Shown in pieces: positions 7,502 through 15,149 of a stretch of DNA of 43,308 nucleotides (positions within the stretch are counted from its first letter, which is position 1; each line of letters opens with the position of its first letter). Source of the DNA: Lachnospiraceae bacterium (GTDB taxonomy: Bacteria; Bacillota; Clostridia; Lachnospirales; Lachnospiraceae); the NCBI GenBank assembly GCA_014804695.1, contig JAAUZJ010000034.1:1-43308 (forward strand). The letters are read 5' to 3'. The notes below the pieces were generated by a model that saw only the letters and a program-made list of their open reading frames with translations, made no database searches and was not told the origin of the DNA. The translations under genes and the position numbers were made by a program.

Positions 7502-7520
7502 CGGTTAAAAAAATAAAACA
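7502..7520 (+). repeat. 19-bp direct repeat, left copy
   Basis: CGGTTAAAAAAATAAAACA directly follows the permease stop codon. An identical copy stands at 8974-8992, beyond the AlbA_2 gene. The two copies bracket 1.45 kb containing only that gene and its promoter. Confidence 0.8.
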
Positions 7521-7545
7521 AAATGATGTTGATAACTAATTGCAT

Positions 7546-7586
7546 AGTGACAAAAATGTCACTTTGTGATATGATGGTGTCACTTT
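7546..7586 (+). promoter_or_regulatory. TGTCACTTT operator cluster before the AlbA_2 gene
   Basis: AGTGACA-AAAA-TGTCACT (7546-7563) is a perfect inverted repeat. The 9-mer TGTCACTTT occurs at 7557-7565 and again at 7578-7586, 21 bp (two helical turns) apart. A TATGAT -10-like box (7570-7575) lies between the two copies, so a bound protein would block initiation. The same 9-mer appears in the 3' part of the gene itself (8732, 8744). Confidence 0.6.
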
Positions 7587-7604
7587 TAGAAGTGGAGGGG
7601 CATC

Positions 7605-8939
7605 ATGAATCTAGGAAAAGAAACGGAAACACTTGAGTTTAAGAAGACAACCGGCGAAATGAAAGAGGCAATGGTTTCGATTTCGTCAATTTTAAATAAA
7701 CATGGTATAGGCACATTATATTTTGGCGTAAAACCAAGCGGTGATGTGATTGGACAGGATGTCTCAGAGTCAACATTAAGAGATGTATCAAGGGCAGTGT
7801 ATGAGAATATCAGACCTCAGATATATCCTGCCATTGAAGAGGTCGTACTGGATCAGAAACATTTGATCAAGGTAGAGTTTAGTGGTGAAAATGCTCCATA
7901 CTCCGCAGTAGGAAGGTACTATCTGAGAACGGCTGATGAAGATAGGGAGGTCACACCGGATGAATTAAAGGCTTTCTTCGTTGCTAATAAATATCGGGAA
8001 GTATGGGAAAGGGGGAAGTCGGGTGCGACAGCAAAGCAAATTGATAAATCAGCAATTAAATCATTTTGGCAAAAAGCTATTTCTGTAGGAAGGTTACCAG
8101 ATGGAAGGTATACATGCCCGATTGTACTGAAAAAATTTGGACTTGTTTGCAATGACCATTTAACAAATGCCGGAGAAATACTTTTTGGAAATACTCGTCC
8201 AGTCTCGTTGAAAGCCGCGATATTTGCAACAGATGAGAGGCTGACATTCCTAGATATGAAGTTGTTTGAAGATAATATCTATAATTTGCTGAATATTGCG
8301 GAAGAATATATCTTAAAGAATATACGGTGGAGAAGCGAGATAACTGGAATAGAAAGGGTGGAAATCCCGGAAGTTCCTGTGGCTGTAATCAGAGAGGTGC
8401 TATCAAATAGTTTCGCACATGCAATATATAATGGACGAACAAATCATGAAATATGCATTTATCCAAGCATGATTACGGTCTACAGCCCTGGAGAATATGC
8501 AAGTAAATATAAACCGGAGGAGTACATAAAGGATAATATCGAATCGGAAATTAGAAACGCTACAATTGCCAAAATTTTGTATTTGAGTAAATCTATAGAG
8601 CAATTTGGCAGCGGATTCAAAAGGATTAACAGCTTATGTAATGATGCTGGCATAAAATATTCCTATGAAAATAAAGAGAATGGATTTAAGTTTATTATCT
8701 ATAGACCGAAACTTCAAAGTGACATTCCAAGTGTCACTTTGGATGTCACTTTAAACGGAACGGAGATGGCGGTTCTTGCCATTTTGAAGCAGAAACCAAA
8801 TTCATCAAGGGATGAAATTGCGGATAAGATTTCCAAAACCGTAAGAACGGTGCAAAGAGCATTGGATTCATTGAGAGATAAAGGTTATATCAGAAGAGTA
8901 GGCTCTAAGCAAGCTCCGATATGGGAAGTATTGAAGTGA
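7605..8939 (+). CDS. AlbA_2 (Schlafen-type) domain ATP-binding transcriptional regulator
   Basis: A 444-residue protein with three parts. Residues 5-120 match the AlbA_2/Schlafen DNA-binding domain (ETLEFKKT, GTLYFGVKPSGDVIGQ, YYLRTADEDREVTPDE). Residues about 255-375 resemble the HATPase_c_4 domain (REVLSNSFAHAIYNGRTNHEICIYPSMITVYSPG, then SIEQFGSGFKRI). The last 70 residues form a winged helix (SSRDEIADKISKTVRTVQRALDSLRDKGYIRR). The linker SVTLDVTL is encoded by copies of the 9-mer found in its promoter. Such proteins occur as single accessory genes, and some are linked to defence loci. GGAGGGG precedes ATG 7605. The gene is bracketed by a 19-bp direct repeat, suggesting it was inserted. 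Confidence 0.82.
   Translation: MNLGKETETLEFKKTTGEMKEAMVSISSILNKHGIGTLYFGVKPSGDVIGQDVSESTLRDVSRAVYENIRPQIYPAIEEVVLDQKHLIKVEFSGENAPYSAVGRYYLRTADEDREVTPDELKAFFVANKYREVWERGKSGATAKQIDKSAIKSFWQKAISVGRLPDGRYTCPIVLKKFGLVCNDHLTNAGEILFGNTRPVSLKAAIFATDERLTFLDMKLFEDNIYNLLNIAEEYILKNIRWRSEITGIERVEIPEVPVAVIREVLSNSFAHAIYNGRTNHEICIYPSMITVYSPGEYASKYKPEEYIKDNIESEIRNATIAKILYLSKSIEQFGSGFKRINSLCNDAGIKYSYENKENGFKFIIYRPKLQSDIPSVTLDVTLNGTEMAVLAILKQKPNSSRDEIADKISKTVRTVQRALDSLRDKGYIRRVGSKQAPIWEVLK
8716..8752 (+). repeat. TGTCACTTT repeats inside the AlbA_2 coding region
   Basis: AAAGTGACA (8716-8724), TGTCACTTT (8732-8740) and TGTCACTTT (8744-8752) form a perfect 9-bp inverted repeat plus one direct copy 12 bp on. 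They encode the linker SVTLDVTL between the ATPase-like domain and the winged helix. The same 9-mer forms the gene's promoter cluster. Confidence 0.75.
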
Positions 8940-8973
8940 AAACAAATTACAAAGGGTGAGTTATATTGAATAA

Positions 8974-8992
8974 CGGTTAAAAAAATAAAACA
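8974..8992 (+). repeat. 19-bp direct repeat, right copy
   Basis: Identical to 7502-7520 (CGGTTAAAAAAATAAAACA), preceded by TAA where the left copy has TAG. It follows the AlbA_2 gene by 34 bp and leads straight into the promoter region of the XRE gene at 9090. Confidence 0.8.
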
Positions 8993-9011
8993 TTAGTTAA
9001 CAATAAGTCAA

Positions 9012-9062
9012 TTGAGAACCTCTTTTATTTTTGATAAGATGTACATAGACAAAGGCCTTTGT
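9012..9062 (+). promoter_or_regulatory. Promoter and palindromic operator of the XRE-helical-repeat gene
   Basis: TTGAGA (9012-9017), a 17-bp spacer and TAAGAT (9035-9040) are followed by a perfect 14-bp palindrome ACAAAGGCCTTTGT (9049-9062) at the start of the transcript. This is a natural autorepression site for the regulator encoded 27 bp downstream. Binding by that regulator is inferred. Confidence 0.6.
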
Positions 9063-9089
9063 ACTCATCAAATTTAGGGAGGTTTTTTT

Positions 9090-10118
9090 ATGCAGTTAGG
9101 AAAGGTAATACGCACATATAGAAAGAAAAAAGGGTTGACGCAGGAGGAGGTTGCAAGCCGCTTAGGAGTTACAACTCCGGCGGTAAATAAGTGGGAGAAC
9201 GGAGTGACATATCCGGATATTACGCTTCTTGCACCAATTGCAAGGCTGCTTGATATTTCACTGGACACGCTGCTCTCATTCCGTGAGGAATTAACAACGG
9301 GAGAGATAGAAAACATTATTTATGAAGTTGATTCCAGGTTAAAAGAAAAAACATATGATGAAGCTTTTGAATGGGCCAAAGGAAAGCTGGAGCAGTACCC
9401 TAACTGTGAGATGCTGATTTTGGAGGTGGCGGTAATACTGAATGGATGGTGTGCAATGAATGGCATGGAAAATGACACCAAATACGAAACGTCAATAGTC
9501 CGCTGGTACAATATCGCACTTGAGAGTGACGATGAGGAAGTCCGCACTTTAGCGGCGGATTCTTTGTTTACTTTTTATCTTAATAAGGAAGATTATGATA
9601 AGGCAGAGGAATATCTGACATATTTTTCCAAACAGAATCCGGAAAAGAAACGGAAGCAGGCTAGAATTTACAGTAAGACGAACAGAAAGGATGAAGCCTA
9701 TAAGGCATATGAGGAACTGTTGTTTTCAATGTACCAGTTGGCAAACGCACTTTTTCAAGAGATATATATGCTCGCAATGGAAGAAAAAAATATGGACAAG
9801 GCTCATGCAATGGTTGAAAAGCAAAGCGCACTGGCAAAGGTCTTTGAAATGGGTGAGTATTACGAAGTTTCGTATGGAATTGAACTTGCAACCGTAGAAA
9901 AAGATGCGGATAAGGTTATTGATATTATGCAGAGGATGCTTGCAAGTATTGATGAAATCTTCTCTTTTTCTAAAGCACCCTTGTATGAGCATATGACGTT
10001 CAGGGAGACGAGAGAGGAGTATTTGGCAGAGCTTAAGGAAAATTTGTTGAAGTCGTTTCGCGATGAAGAGACTTTTGGATTTTTGAAGGGTGATAGACGG
10101 TGGGAGGAGATGAAGTGA
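9090..10118 (+). CDS. XRE-family regulator with C-terminal helical repeats
   Basis: A 342-residue protein. Residues 1-65 are a Cro/C1 helix-turn-helix (MQLGKVIRTYRKKKGLTQEEVASRLGVTTPAVNKWENGVTYPDITLL). The rest is all-helical with TPR-like units, for example DYDKAEEYLTYFSKQNPEKKRKQARIYSKTNRKDEAYKAYEELL. This architecture recalls peptide- or ligand-sensing XRE-TPR regulators, though the repeats are too degenerate to place among RRNPP sensors. The AGGGAGG site gives an unambiguous start. The palindrome at 9049 overlaps the transcript start and suggests autorepression. The target is unknown; no small peptide gene is visible downstream. Confidence 0.82.
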   Translation: MQLGKVIRTYRKKKGLTQEEVASRLGVTTPAVNKWENGVTYPDITLLAPIARLLDISLDTLLSFREELTTGEIENIIYEVDSRLKEKTYDEAFEWAKGKLEQYPNCEMLILEVAVILNGWCAMNGMENDTKYETSIVRWYNIALESDDEEVRTLAADSLFTFYLNKEDYDKAEEYLTYFSKQNPEKKRKQARIYSKTNRKDEAYKAYEELLFSMYQLANALFQEIYMLAMEEKNMDKAHAMVEKQSALAKVFEMGEYYEVSYGIELATVEKDADKVIDIMQRMLASIDEIFSFSKAPLYEHMTFRETREEYLAELKENLLKSFRDEETFGFLKGDRRWEEMK

Positions 10119-10161
10119 CGGACTAGGGAGGTGCCTTGCAGACACTCTCTTTTATCACTTT

Positions 10162-10707
10162 TTAGATTGCGTCAGCCAATTCAGCCGCCTTTTTGCAGCC
10201 ATCGGTCTTATCAATGTCTCCGACGTTCAGCACGCCCGGAATCAAAACCTCTCCAACCATTTTCCATTTGTTTAAAGCAGCCATACGCTCAATTGGAATA
10301 CGAACGCCATCCATAACGGTCATATCGTCCTCCTCGCAGCAGGTGATCAATGCGCATTCTTTTCCCGCTATGTCTTTGCCGCCGACAACCAGAGAAAAAA
10401 TACGGTCAATAACTCCCTTAATCTGTGCAGGGATAGAGTACCAATAAACCGGCATGGTAAATACAATGACGTCTGCTTCCAAAATAGCCGGAGCAATAGT
10501 GTTGAAATCATCATCAAAAGTACAAGCTTTTCCGGTGGAAAAGCAGGTTTCACAGGCACGGCAGCCGCCTACGGTTTTCATTGCGGCGTCAAAGCGTGTA
10601 ACTGTGTGTCCTTTTTCTTGTGCAGCATTAATAAAAGCATCTGTCATGGCAAAGCTGTTGCCGTTTTTTCGGGGACTGCCCGTTATTACTACTATTTTTT
10701 TACCCAT
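10162..10707 (-). CDS. Flavodoxin-like NADPH-dependent FMN reductase
   Basis: A 181-residue flavoprotein. The FMN phosphate loop is GSPRKNGNSFAM (residues 10-21). FTMPVYWYSIPAQIKGVIDRIF (about 83-104) is the typical flavin-contacting segment of the NADPH-dependent FMN reductase / iron-sulfur flavoprotein group. Cysteines in GGCRACETCFSTGKACTF resemble the compact cluster that binds a 4Fe-4S centre in iron-sulfur flavoproteins, although part of this group uses the position without a cluster. It probably reduces quinones, nitro or azo compounds, or metals. It is divergent from an HxlR regulator with a palindrome between them, the classic quinone/redox-sensing arrangement. An AAGGAGG site precedes the ATG. 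Confidence 0.85.
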   Translation of the reverse strand: MGKKIVVITGSPRKNGNSFAMTDAFINAAQEKGHTVTRFDAAMKTVGGCRACETCFSTGKACTFDDDFNTIAPAILEADVIVFTMPVYWYSIPAQIKGVIDRIFSLVVGGKDIAGKECALITCCEEDDMTVMDGVRIPIERMAALNKWKMVGEVLIPGVLNVGDIDKTDGCKKAAELADAI

Positions 10708-10753
10708 AATGTTTATCCTCCTTATACTGTGGGATTGATTTTACTTATGTTTG

Positions 10754-10790
10754 ATACTATAATCATAGTATAAATGGTAAACAAATCAAG
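10754..10790 (-). promoter_or_regulatory. Flavoprotein promoter overlapped by an inverted-repeat operator
   Basis: On the minus strand TTGATT, a 16-bp spacer and TATGAT form a promoter. Its -10 region is overlapped by the perfect inverted repeat ATACTAT-AATC-ATAGTAT (10754-10771). The TACT...AGTA half-sites resemble those reported for HxlR/DUF24 regulators such as YodB. Binding by the HxlR protein at 10869 is inferred. A second, shorter repeat CGCAC-N6-GTGCG (10793-10808) lies next to it. Confidence 0.55.
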
Positions 10791-10868
10791 TACGCACATT
10801 TAGGTGCGATACTGACATTTGAGTTATATACTTACCCAAAAGTTAGTATAGCGGGTTGAGAGAAGGGA

Positions 10869-11213
10869 ATGGCTATTGAAATGAGTGAACGCTGTATTGC
10901 TAATGAATGTCTTGAAAATACGGGATTTAGATATACGTTATCCTTAATTAATGGCAAATATAAGATGACTGTTTTATATACTTTAATGGAATTTGGTGTT
11001 GTACGCTTTAATGAAATGAAAAAGTACATTGGTGATATCTCATACAAAACATTAAGTTCTACTTTAAAAGAATTGGAAGCAGACAAGCTGATCAACAGAA
11101 AAGAATATCCGCAGATTCCGCCCAAAGTGGAATATAGCCTGACGGAGCGCGGGAAGTCTTTGATTCCGATTTTGGATGGAATGTGTGAGTGGGGCAGTGC
11201 AAATAGGTTGTGA
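10869..11213 (+). CDS. HxlR/DUF24-family transcriptional regulator
   Basis: A 114-residue winged-helix protein with the HxlR signature. ISLINGKYKMTVLYTLMEFGVVRFNEMKKYIGDISYKTLSSTLKELEADKLINRKEYPQ is the recognition domain, and PPKVEYSLTERGKSLIPILDGMCEWG is the wing and dimer helix. Members such as YodB sense quinones or diamide through a conserved N-terminal cysteine. Here two cysteines lie near the N-terminus (residues 9 and 14), which fits thiol-based sensing. It is transcribed away from the FMN reductase gene and likely represses it through the palindrome at 10754. AGAAGGGA precedes the start. Confidence 0.88.
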   Translation: MAIEMSERCIANECLENTGFRYTLSLINGKYKMTVLYTLMEFGVVRFNEMKKYIGDISYKTLSSTLKELEADKLINRKEYPQIPPKVEYSLTERGKSLIPILDGMCEWGSANRL

Positions 11214-11303
11214 TGGAAAGGAATCCCGAACTACAATACAGCCCACACCTGCAAAAAACGCAAAAATTGAAGCAAAAATCGCCTTATTGCACACAAACAT
11301 TTA

Positions 11304-11332
11304 TTGTTATATTTTATCTAAAGATGTAAAAT
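11304..11332 (+). promoter_or_regulatory. Promoter of the helicase-nuclease gene
   Basis: TTGTTA (11304-11309), a 17-bp spacer and TAAAAT (11327-11332), 45 bp before the ATG at 11378. The region 11214-11303 between the HxlR stop and this promoter shows nothing else. Confidence 0.5.
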
Positions 11333-11377
11333 GGTTATAAGAAATTGTTATGTAAATTTGAATAATAGAGGATAACC

Positions 11378-14300
11378 ATGAATACTGTTTTTAGAGATAT
11401 ATTTCGCGCAATCCATGAAGGCAAATGGTTAAGTATTGAATATCATAACAGGGATAACCAGATTACAAAGTACTGGATTGGCATTAAAAATCTGGATATA
11501 TGTCGGCGCACTCTTTCCGTAGACGGCCTTCACCTTGGACAGTATACGGTAGAGTCGCTTGACAGAATCAAAATAGATTCTATTCTGTCATCAAGGGTAA
11601 TAGAAGGCTCATATCAGCCTATAAATGAATCACTGGTCGAAGATATCTATCTGAATCCCCACAAATATAATACACTGTTTGACAATACGGCTAATTTGAA
11701 AATATTGAATTATCTGGAAATGTGTAATCGTATGGACTATGTACCGTACATTTCTGATTTTAATTTAGTTAAGTATTTAGACAACGATAATATAATGGGA
11801 GAGTTTTATCATCTGAGTGATGAGCAGTTTCAAACTATTGTCAAAAATTTTCAGTATAATGCTGAAGTATCAGGGAATGGCAAAGGCGGATTGAAAATTA
11901 AGCAGCTGGCAATGAATGTTTTAAGCGTACATATGTCAAGAGGTTTATATGTTTTAGCCTACCGCAAATTGAATCTGGATGTAAAACGGCGGAACTTAAA
12001 GCCGGATGATGAGATTACGATTTGTACGGAGTTTACTTTAGACGGAGTTAAGCAGAGTGTGCGGATTTTTTTAGATGCGGATGAATATGAGTTGCTTAGT
12101 GATTTTGAGAAAAATCAGGAAATAATTAAGGATTGCATTATGAAGCGTATATCGAATAATGGACAAAATGTTGACGATATGCCATATATCATAGGCTTGG
12201 GAGCAGATATAGCGCTAGATCTGCATAAAGATTATGAGTCAATTATAAAAATGTATCAGGATGGTAATGTGCCTGTTCCGATCAAGGCTTTTTTCGGGGA
12301 TTTATTAGAACGTCCAAGAAGGACGGCTGCCTATCCGATTGCGCTTATTAATCAAAGGATCAATATGGATCAGCTTTTAGCAATTCATAATGCTATGAAA
12401 TATCCGGTCGCATATATTCAGGGACCGCCCGGAACCGGTAAAACCAATACAATTATTAACACTATTGTAACAGCTTTTTTCAATGAGCGGACAGTGCTTT
12501 TTGCTTCATATAATAATCATCCGATCAATGGTGTATATGAGAAGCTTTCCACGCTGGAATACAGGGGAAAAAGGATTCCCTTTCCGATTTTGCGCCTTGG
12601 AAATAATGAAAAGGTAAGAGAGGCGCTTGTCACAATTAAGAAACTTTATGAAGAGGTTAAAAAAGTAAAAGTGTTTGAGGCAGTTTTAGATAGAAACAAG
12701 GATGACAGAAAGAAACGTGCCAGGCGCTTATCGGATATGCTCAAACGATATGAGGAGCTTTTGGACTTAAGGGAGAGGGAGGAGACAATCGAGCGTCTTC
12801 TTGATTATGAAAAGAAAAAGGGAGTATCATTTCAGAGGCTTTCTTTTGAACAGGATTTGGAAAACAGACAGCGTAATCAGATTAGTAAAAGGATTGAGCA
12901 GACCGGAGATGTGTCGGAGACAGAGGCGCTCACTTTGTTAGATGATGATACAGAGGAACTTAAAATGTATCTGTATTACACATCAGCCGGTTATATTAAA
13001 AAAATCGGAAATTCAAGAAACGCCGATCTGAAAGCGATTTTGGAAATGGAAGACGAGGACAAGCAGGCGGAGGCGTTTTCCAAATATCTTGCAAAAAAAG
13101 AAAATATAGCGAAACTTCAAAAGATTTTTCCTATAATTGCAACGACCTGTATCTCCGCGCACCGCATAGGCGAGGCTGAACCTATGTTTGATATGGTGAT
13201 CATGGATGAAGCAAGTCAGTGCAATGTTGCGGTATCCCTGGTACCAATCGTGAGGGGGGAGAGTCTGATGCTTGTCGGAGATCCGCAACAGCTCAATCCG
13301 GTTATTTTGTTAGACGAAATAACAAATACAAAATTGAAAAAAAGATATTCGGTGGCCGATGAATATGACTACCGAAAAAATTCAATATATAAAACTTATC
13401 TGTCCTGTGATGCTGTGAGTGATGAAATTTTACTTCATAATCACTATCGCTGCCACAAGAGTATAATTGAATTTAATAACCTTAAATATTACAATTCCAA
13501 GCTTAACATTATGTCGGAAAGCAGGGATGAGCAGCCACTGTTATATATAGACATGGCGGAGTCTGTTACATATGATAAAAATACGGCGCCTGCTGAAGTG
13601 TTGGAAATTGTGAAATATGCGATGCATAATCGTGATAAGAATATAGCGGTTATTACGCCGTTTGTAAATCAGAAGAAATTGATTGAAGAGAAACTTACGG
13701 ATGCAGAAGTGACAAATGTGACCTGCGGAACCGTGCATGCATTTCAGGGAGATGAAAAGGATGTCGTTCTTTTTTCTACCGCAATTACGGACCAGACGCA
13801 GGCAGGAACCTATGAATGGCTTAAAAATAATAAGGAGCTTATCAATGTTGCGACTTCAAGAGCTAAGGACAAGCTGATCGTGTTATCCAGTAAGAAGAAT
13901 CTGGAGCGTCTTCATCAGAGAGATGATAAAGATGATTTGTATGAGCTTGCGGAGTATGTATGGTCGAATGGAGCTTCAACGGTGACACCTAAGCATAACG
14001 CGTCCAGAGCCTTGGGTGTTAAGCCTTTCAGCAGTGCAACCGAGGAGGCTTTTTTGGAAAACTTAAATCATGCACTGGAAAATATCTGGCTTAGCCAGAG
14101 CCGTTATTCAGTGCACAAGGAAGTTGCTATTGCGCACGTTTTTATGGATAATGAAAATTATAATGATTTATTCTATAAAGGGCGCTTTGACTTCGTGGTG
14201 TATGAGAAAATAAATAAAAGCGAAATCCCCGTTTTGGCAATAGAGCTTGACGGGAAAGAGCATTTTGACAGTGAAGTAGTAAAAAACAGAGACAGGAAAA

Positions 14301-14416
14301 AGAATGATATCTGTAAAGAACATGCTCTTCAGCTTATACGCGTAGAAAATTCTTATGCGAGGAGATATAACCATATAAAGGAAATTTTGATTAATTTCTT
14401 TTCGGCTATGCGTTAA
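11378..14416 (+). CDS. Superfamily 1 (UPF1/Dna2-like) helicase with WYL-like N-terminus and C-terminal nuclease domain
   Basis: A 1012-residue single-gene machine. Residues about 8-70 resemble the first half of a WYL domain (AIHEGKWLSIEYHNRDNQITKYWIGIK). Motif I is GPPGTGKT (349-356). Motif II is VIMDEASQ (D610, E611), followed by LVGDPQQLNPV. Motifs IV-VI are NHYRCHKS, GTVHAFQGDEKDVV and NVATSRAKDKL. A charged coiled-coil-like insert lies between motifs I and II. The C-terminus (RFDFVVY at about 936, IELDGKEHF at 955, RDRKKND) matches a DUF2726/PD-(D/E)XK-like nuclease fold with plausible catalytic D937, E956 and D958. Helicase-nuclease fusions of this kind act in DNA repair or phage defence. 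It has its own promoter and no operon partner. Confidence 0.85.
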   Translation: MNTVFRDIFRAIHEGKWLSIEYHNRDNQITKYWIGIKNLDICRRTLSVDGLHLGQYTVESLDRIKIDSILSSRVIEGSYQPINESLVEDIYLNPHKYNTLFDNTANLKILNYLEMCNRMDYVPYISDFNLVKYLDNDNIMGEFYHLSDEQFQTIVKNFQYNAEVSGNGKGGLKIKQLAMNVLSVHMSRGLYVLAYRKLNLDVKRRNLKPDDEITICTEFTLDGVKQSVRIFLDADEYELLSDFEKNQEIIKDCIMKRISNNGQNVDDMPYIIGLGADIALDLHKDYESIIKMYQDGNVPVPIKAFFGDLLERPRRTAAYPIALINQRINMDQLLAIHNAMKYPVAYIQGPPGTGKTNTIINTIVTAFFNERTVLFASYNNHPINGVYEKLSTLEYRGKRIPFPILRLGNNEKVREALVTIKKLYEEVKKVKVFEAVLDRNKDDRKKRARRLSDMLKRYEELLDLREREETIERLLDYEKKKGVSFQRLSFEQDLENRQRNQISKRIEQTGDVSETEALTLLDDDTEELKMYLYYTSAGYIKKIGNSRNADLKAILEMEDEDKQAEAFSKYLAKKENIAKLQKIFPIIATTCISAHRIGEAEPMFDMVIMDEASQCNVAVSLVPIVRGESLMLVGDPQQLNPVILLDEITNTKLKKRYSVADEYDYRKNSIYKTYLSCDAVSDEILLHNHYRCHKSIIEFNNLKYYNSKLNIMSESRDEQPLLYIDMAESVTYDKNTAPAEVLEIVKYAMHNRDKNIAVITPFVNQKKLIEEKLTDAEVTNVTCGTVHAFQGDEKDVVLFSTAITDQTQAGTYEWLKNNKELINVATSRAKDKLIVLSSKKNLERLHQRDDKDDLYELAEYVWSNGASTVTPKHNASRALGVKPFSSATEEAFLENLNHALENIWLSQSRYSVHKEVAIAHVFMDNENYNDLFYKGRFDFVVYEKINKSEIPVLAIELDGKEHFDSEVVKNRDRKKNDICKEHALQLIRVENSYARRYNHIKEILINFFSAMR

Positions 14417-14477
14417 GTTTAGATATTAATATCCAGTTAAATTACTTATATTTTACAAATAGGAAGGACAACCACAC

Positions 14478-15149
14478 ATGACCGACATCTACTACATTGA
14501 GGACGAACCAAATATAGCGCAGGCAGTTAAAGAATATCTTGAAGCAAAAAACTGTAGTGTAACAGTTCTGGAAACTATTGACCTGGCAAAAGCTGCGATA
14601 AGAAGCCATGTGCCGGAAATTGTTTTGTTAGATTGGAATATGCCGGATGGGGAAGGAGACAGGCTGTGCCGTTGGATTCGTGACAGGTTAAAAGATCTTC
14701 CGATTATATTTTTGACCGTACGCGAAGACTCACATGATATAGTTTCTGCTTTTGGGGACGGAGCAGATGATTATGTTGTAAAGCCGTTTGAACTGGAAGT
14801 GTTGTATTCGCGTATTCTGGCGCTGCTTAGAAGAGCTGGAAAGACTAAGGAAGTCCGGCTTTATTGCGATAATATTATGATTGATACGGAAAAGATATCC
14901 GTCTATTGTGACAATGAGGAAATTACGTTAAGCCAGCCGGAATACAGGCTGCTTTTATTATTGATGGAAAATAAGGGAATGACAGTAATGCGCAGCAAGC
15001 TGTTGGAAAAAATATGGGATAGCAGTGGAAATTTTGTTAATGACAATACATTAACGGTGACGATGAAACGGCTTAGGGAAAAGCTGCATAATCCGGCATG
15101 TATTAAGACTATACGCAGTTTTGGCTATCGGATGGAGGATAGGGTATGA
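14478..15149 (+). CDS. OmpR-family response regulator
   Basis: A 223-residue two-component regulator. The receiver domain has acidic residues E8, D9 and E10, the phospho-acceptor D52 (LLDWNMPDG), T80 and K102 (VVKPF). The C-terminal winged helix (LSQPEYRLLLLLMENKGMTVMRSKLLEKIW...VNDNTLTVTMKRLREKL) is of the OmpR/PhoB type, binding direct repeats. It overlaps the histidine kinase gene by 4 bp (ATGA). An ABC exporter resembling BceAB follows the kinase. The set is the standard peptide-antibiotic detoxification module of Firmicutes. A likely binding site for this regulator lies at 16402-16420. Confidence 0.93.
   Translation: MTDIYYIEDEPNIAQAVKEYLEAKNCSVTVLETIDLAKAAIRSHVPEIVLLDWNMPDGEGDRLCRWIRDRLKDLPIIFLTVREDSHDIVSAFGDGADDYVVKPFELEVLYSRILALLRRAGKTKEVRLYCDNIMIDTEKISVYCDNEEITLSQPEYRLLLLLMENKGMTVMRSKLLEKIWDSSGNFVNDNTLTVTMKRLREKLHNPACIKTIRSFGYRMEDRV

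Noticed and set aside
2360..7586. One shared regulator for the WYL-type (TGACA-N5-TGTCA) and AlbA_2-type (TGACA-N4-TGTCA) palindromes
   Set aside because: Spacer length, flanking bases and position relative to the -10 box differ. The AlbA_2 sites add a TTT tail and a direct repeat, so similarity of a 5-bp half-site is probably chance.
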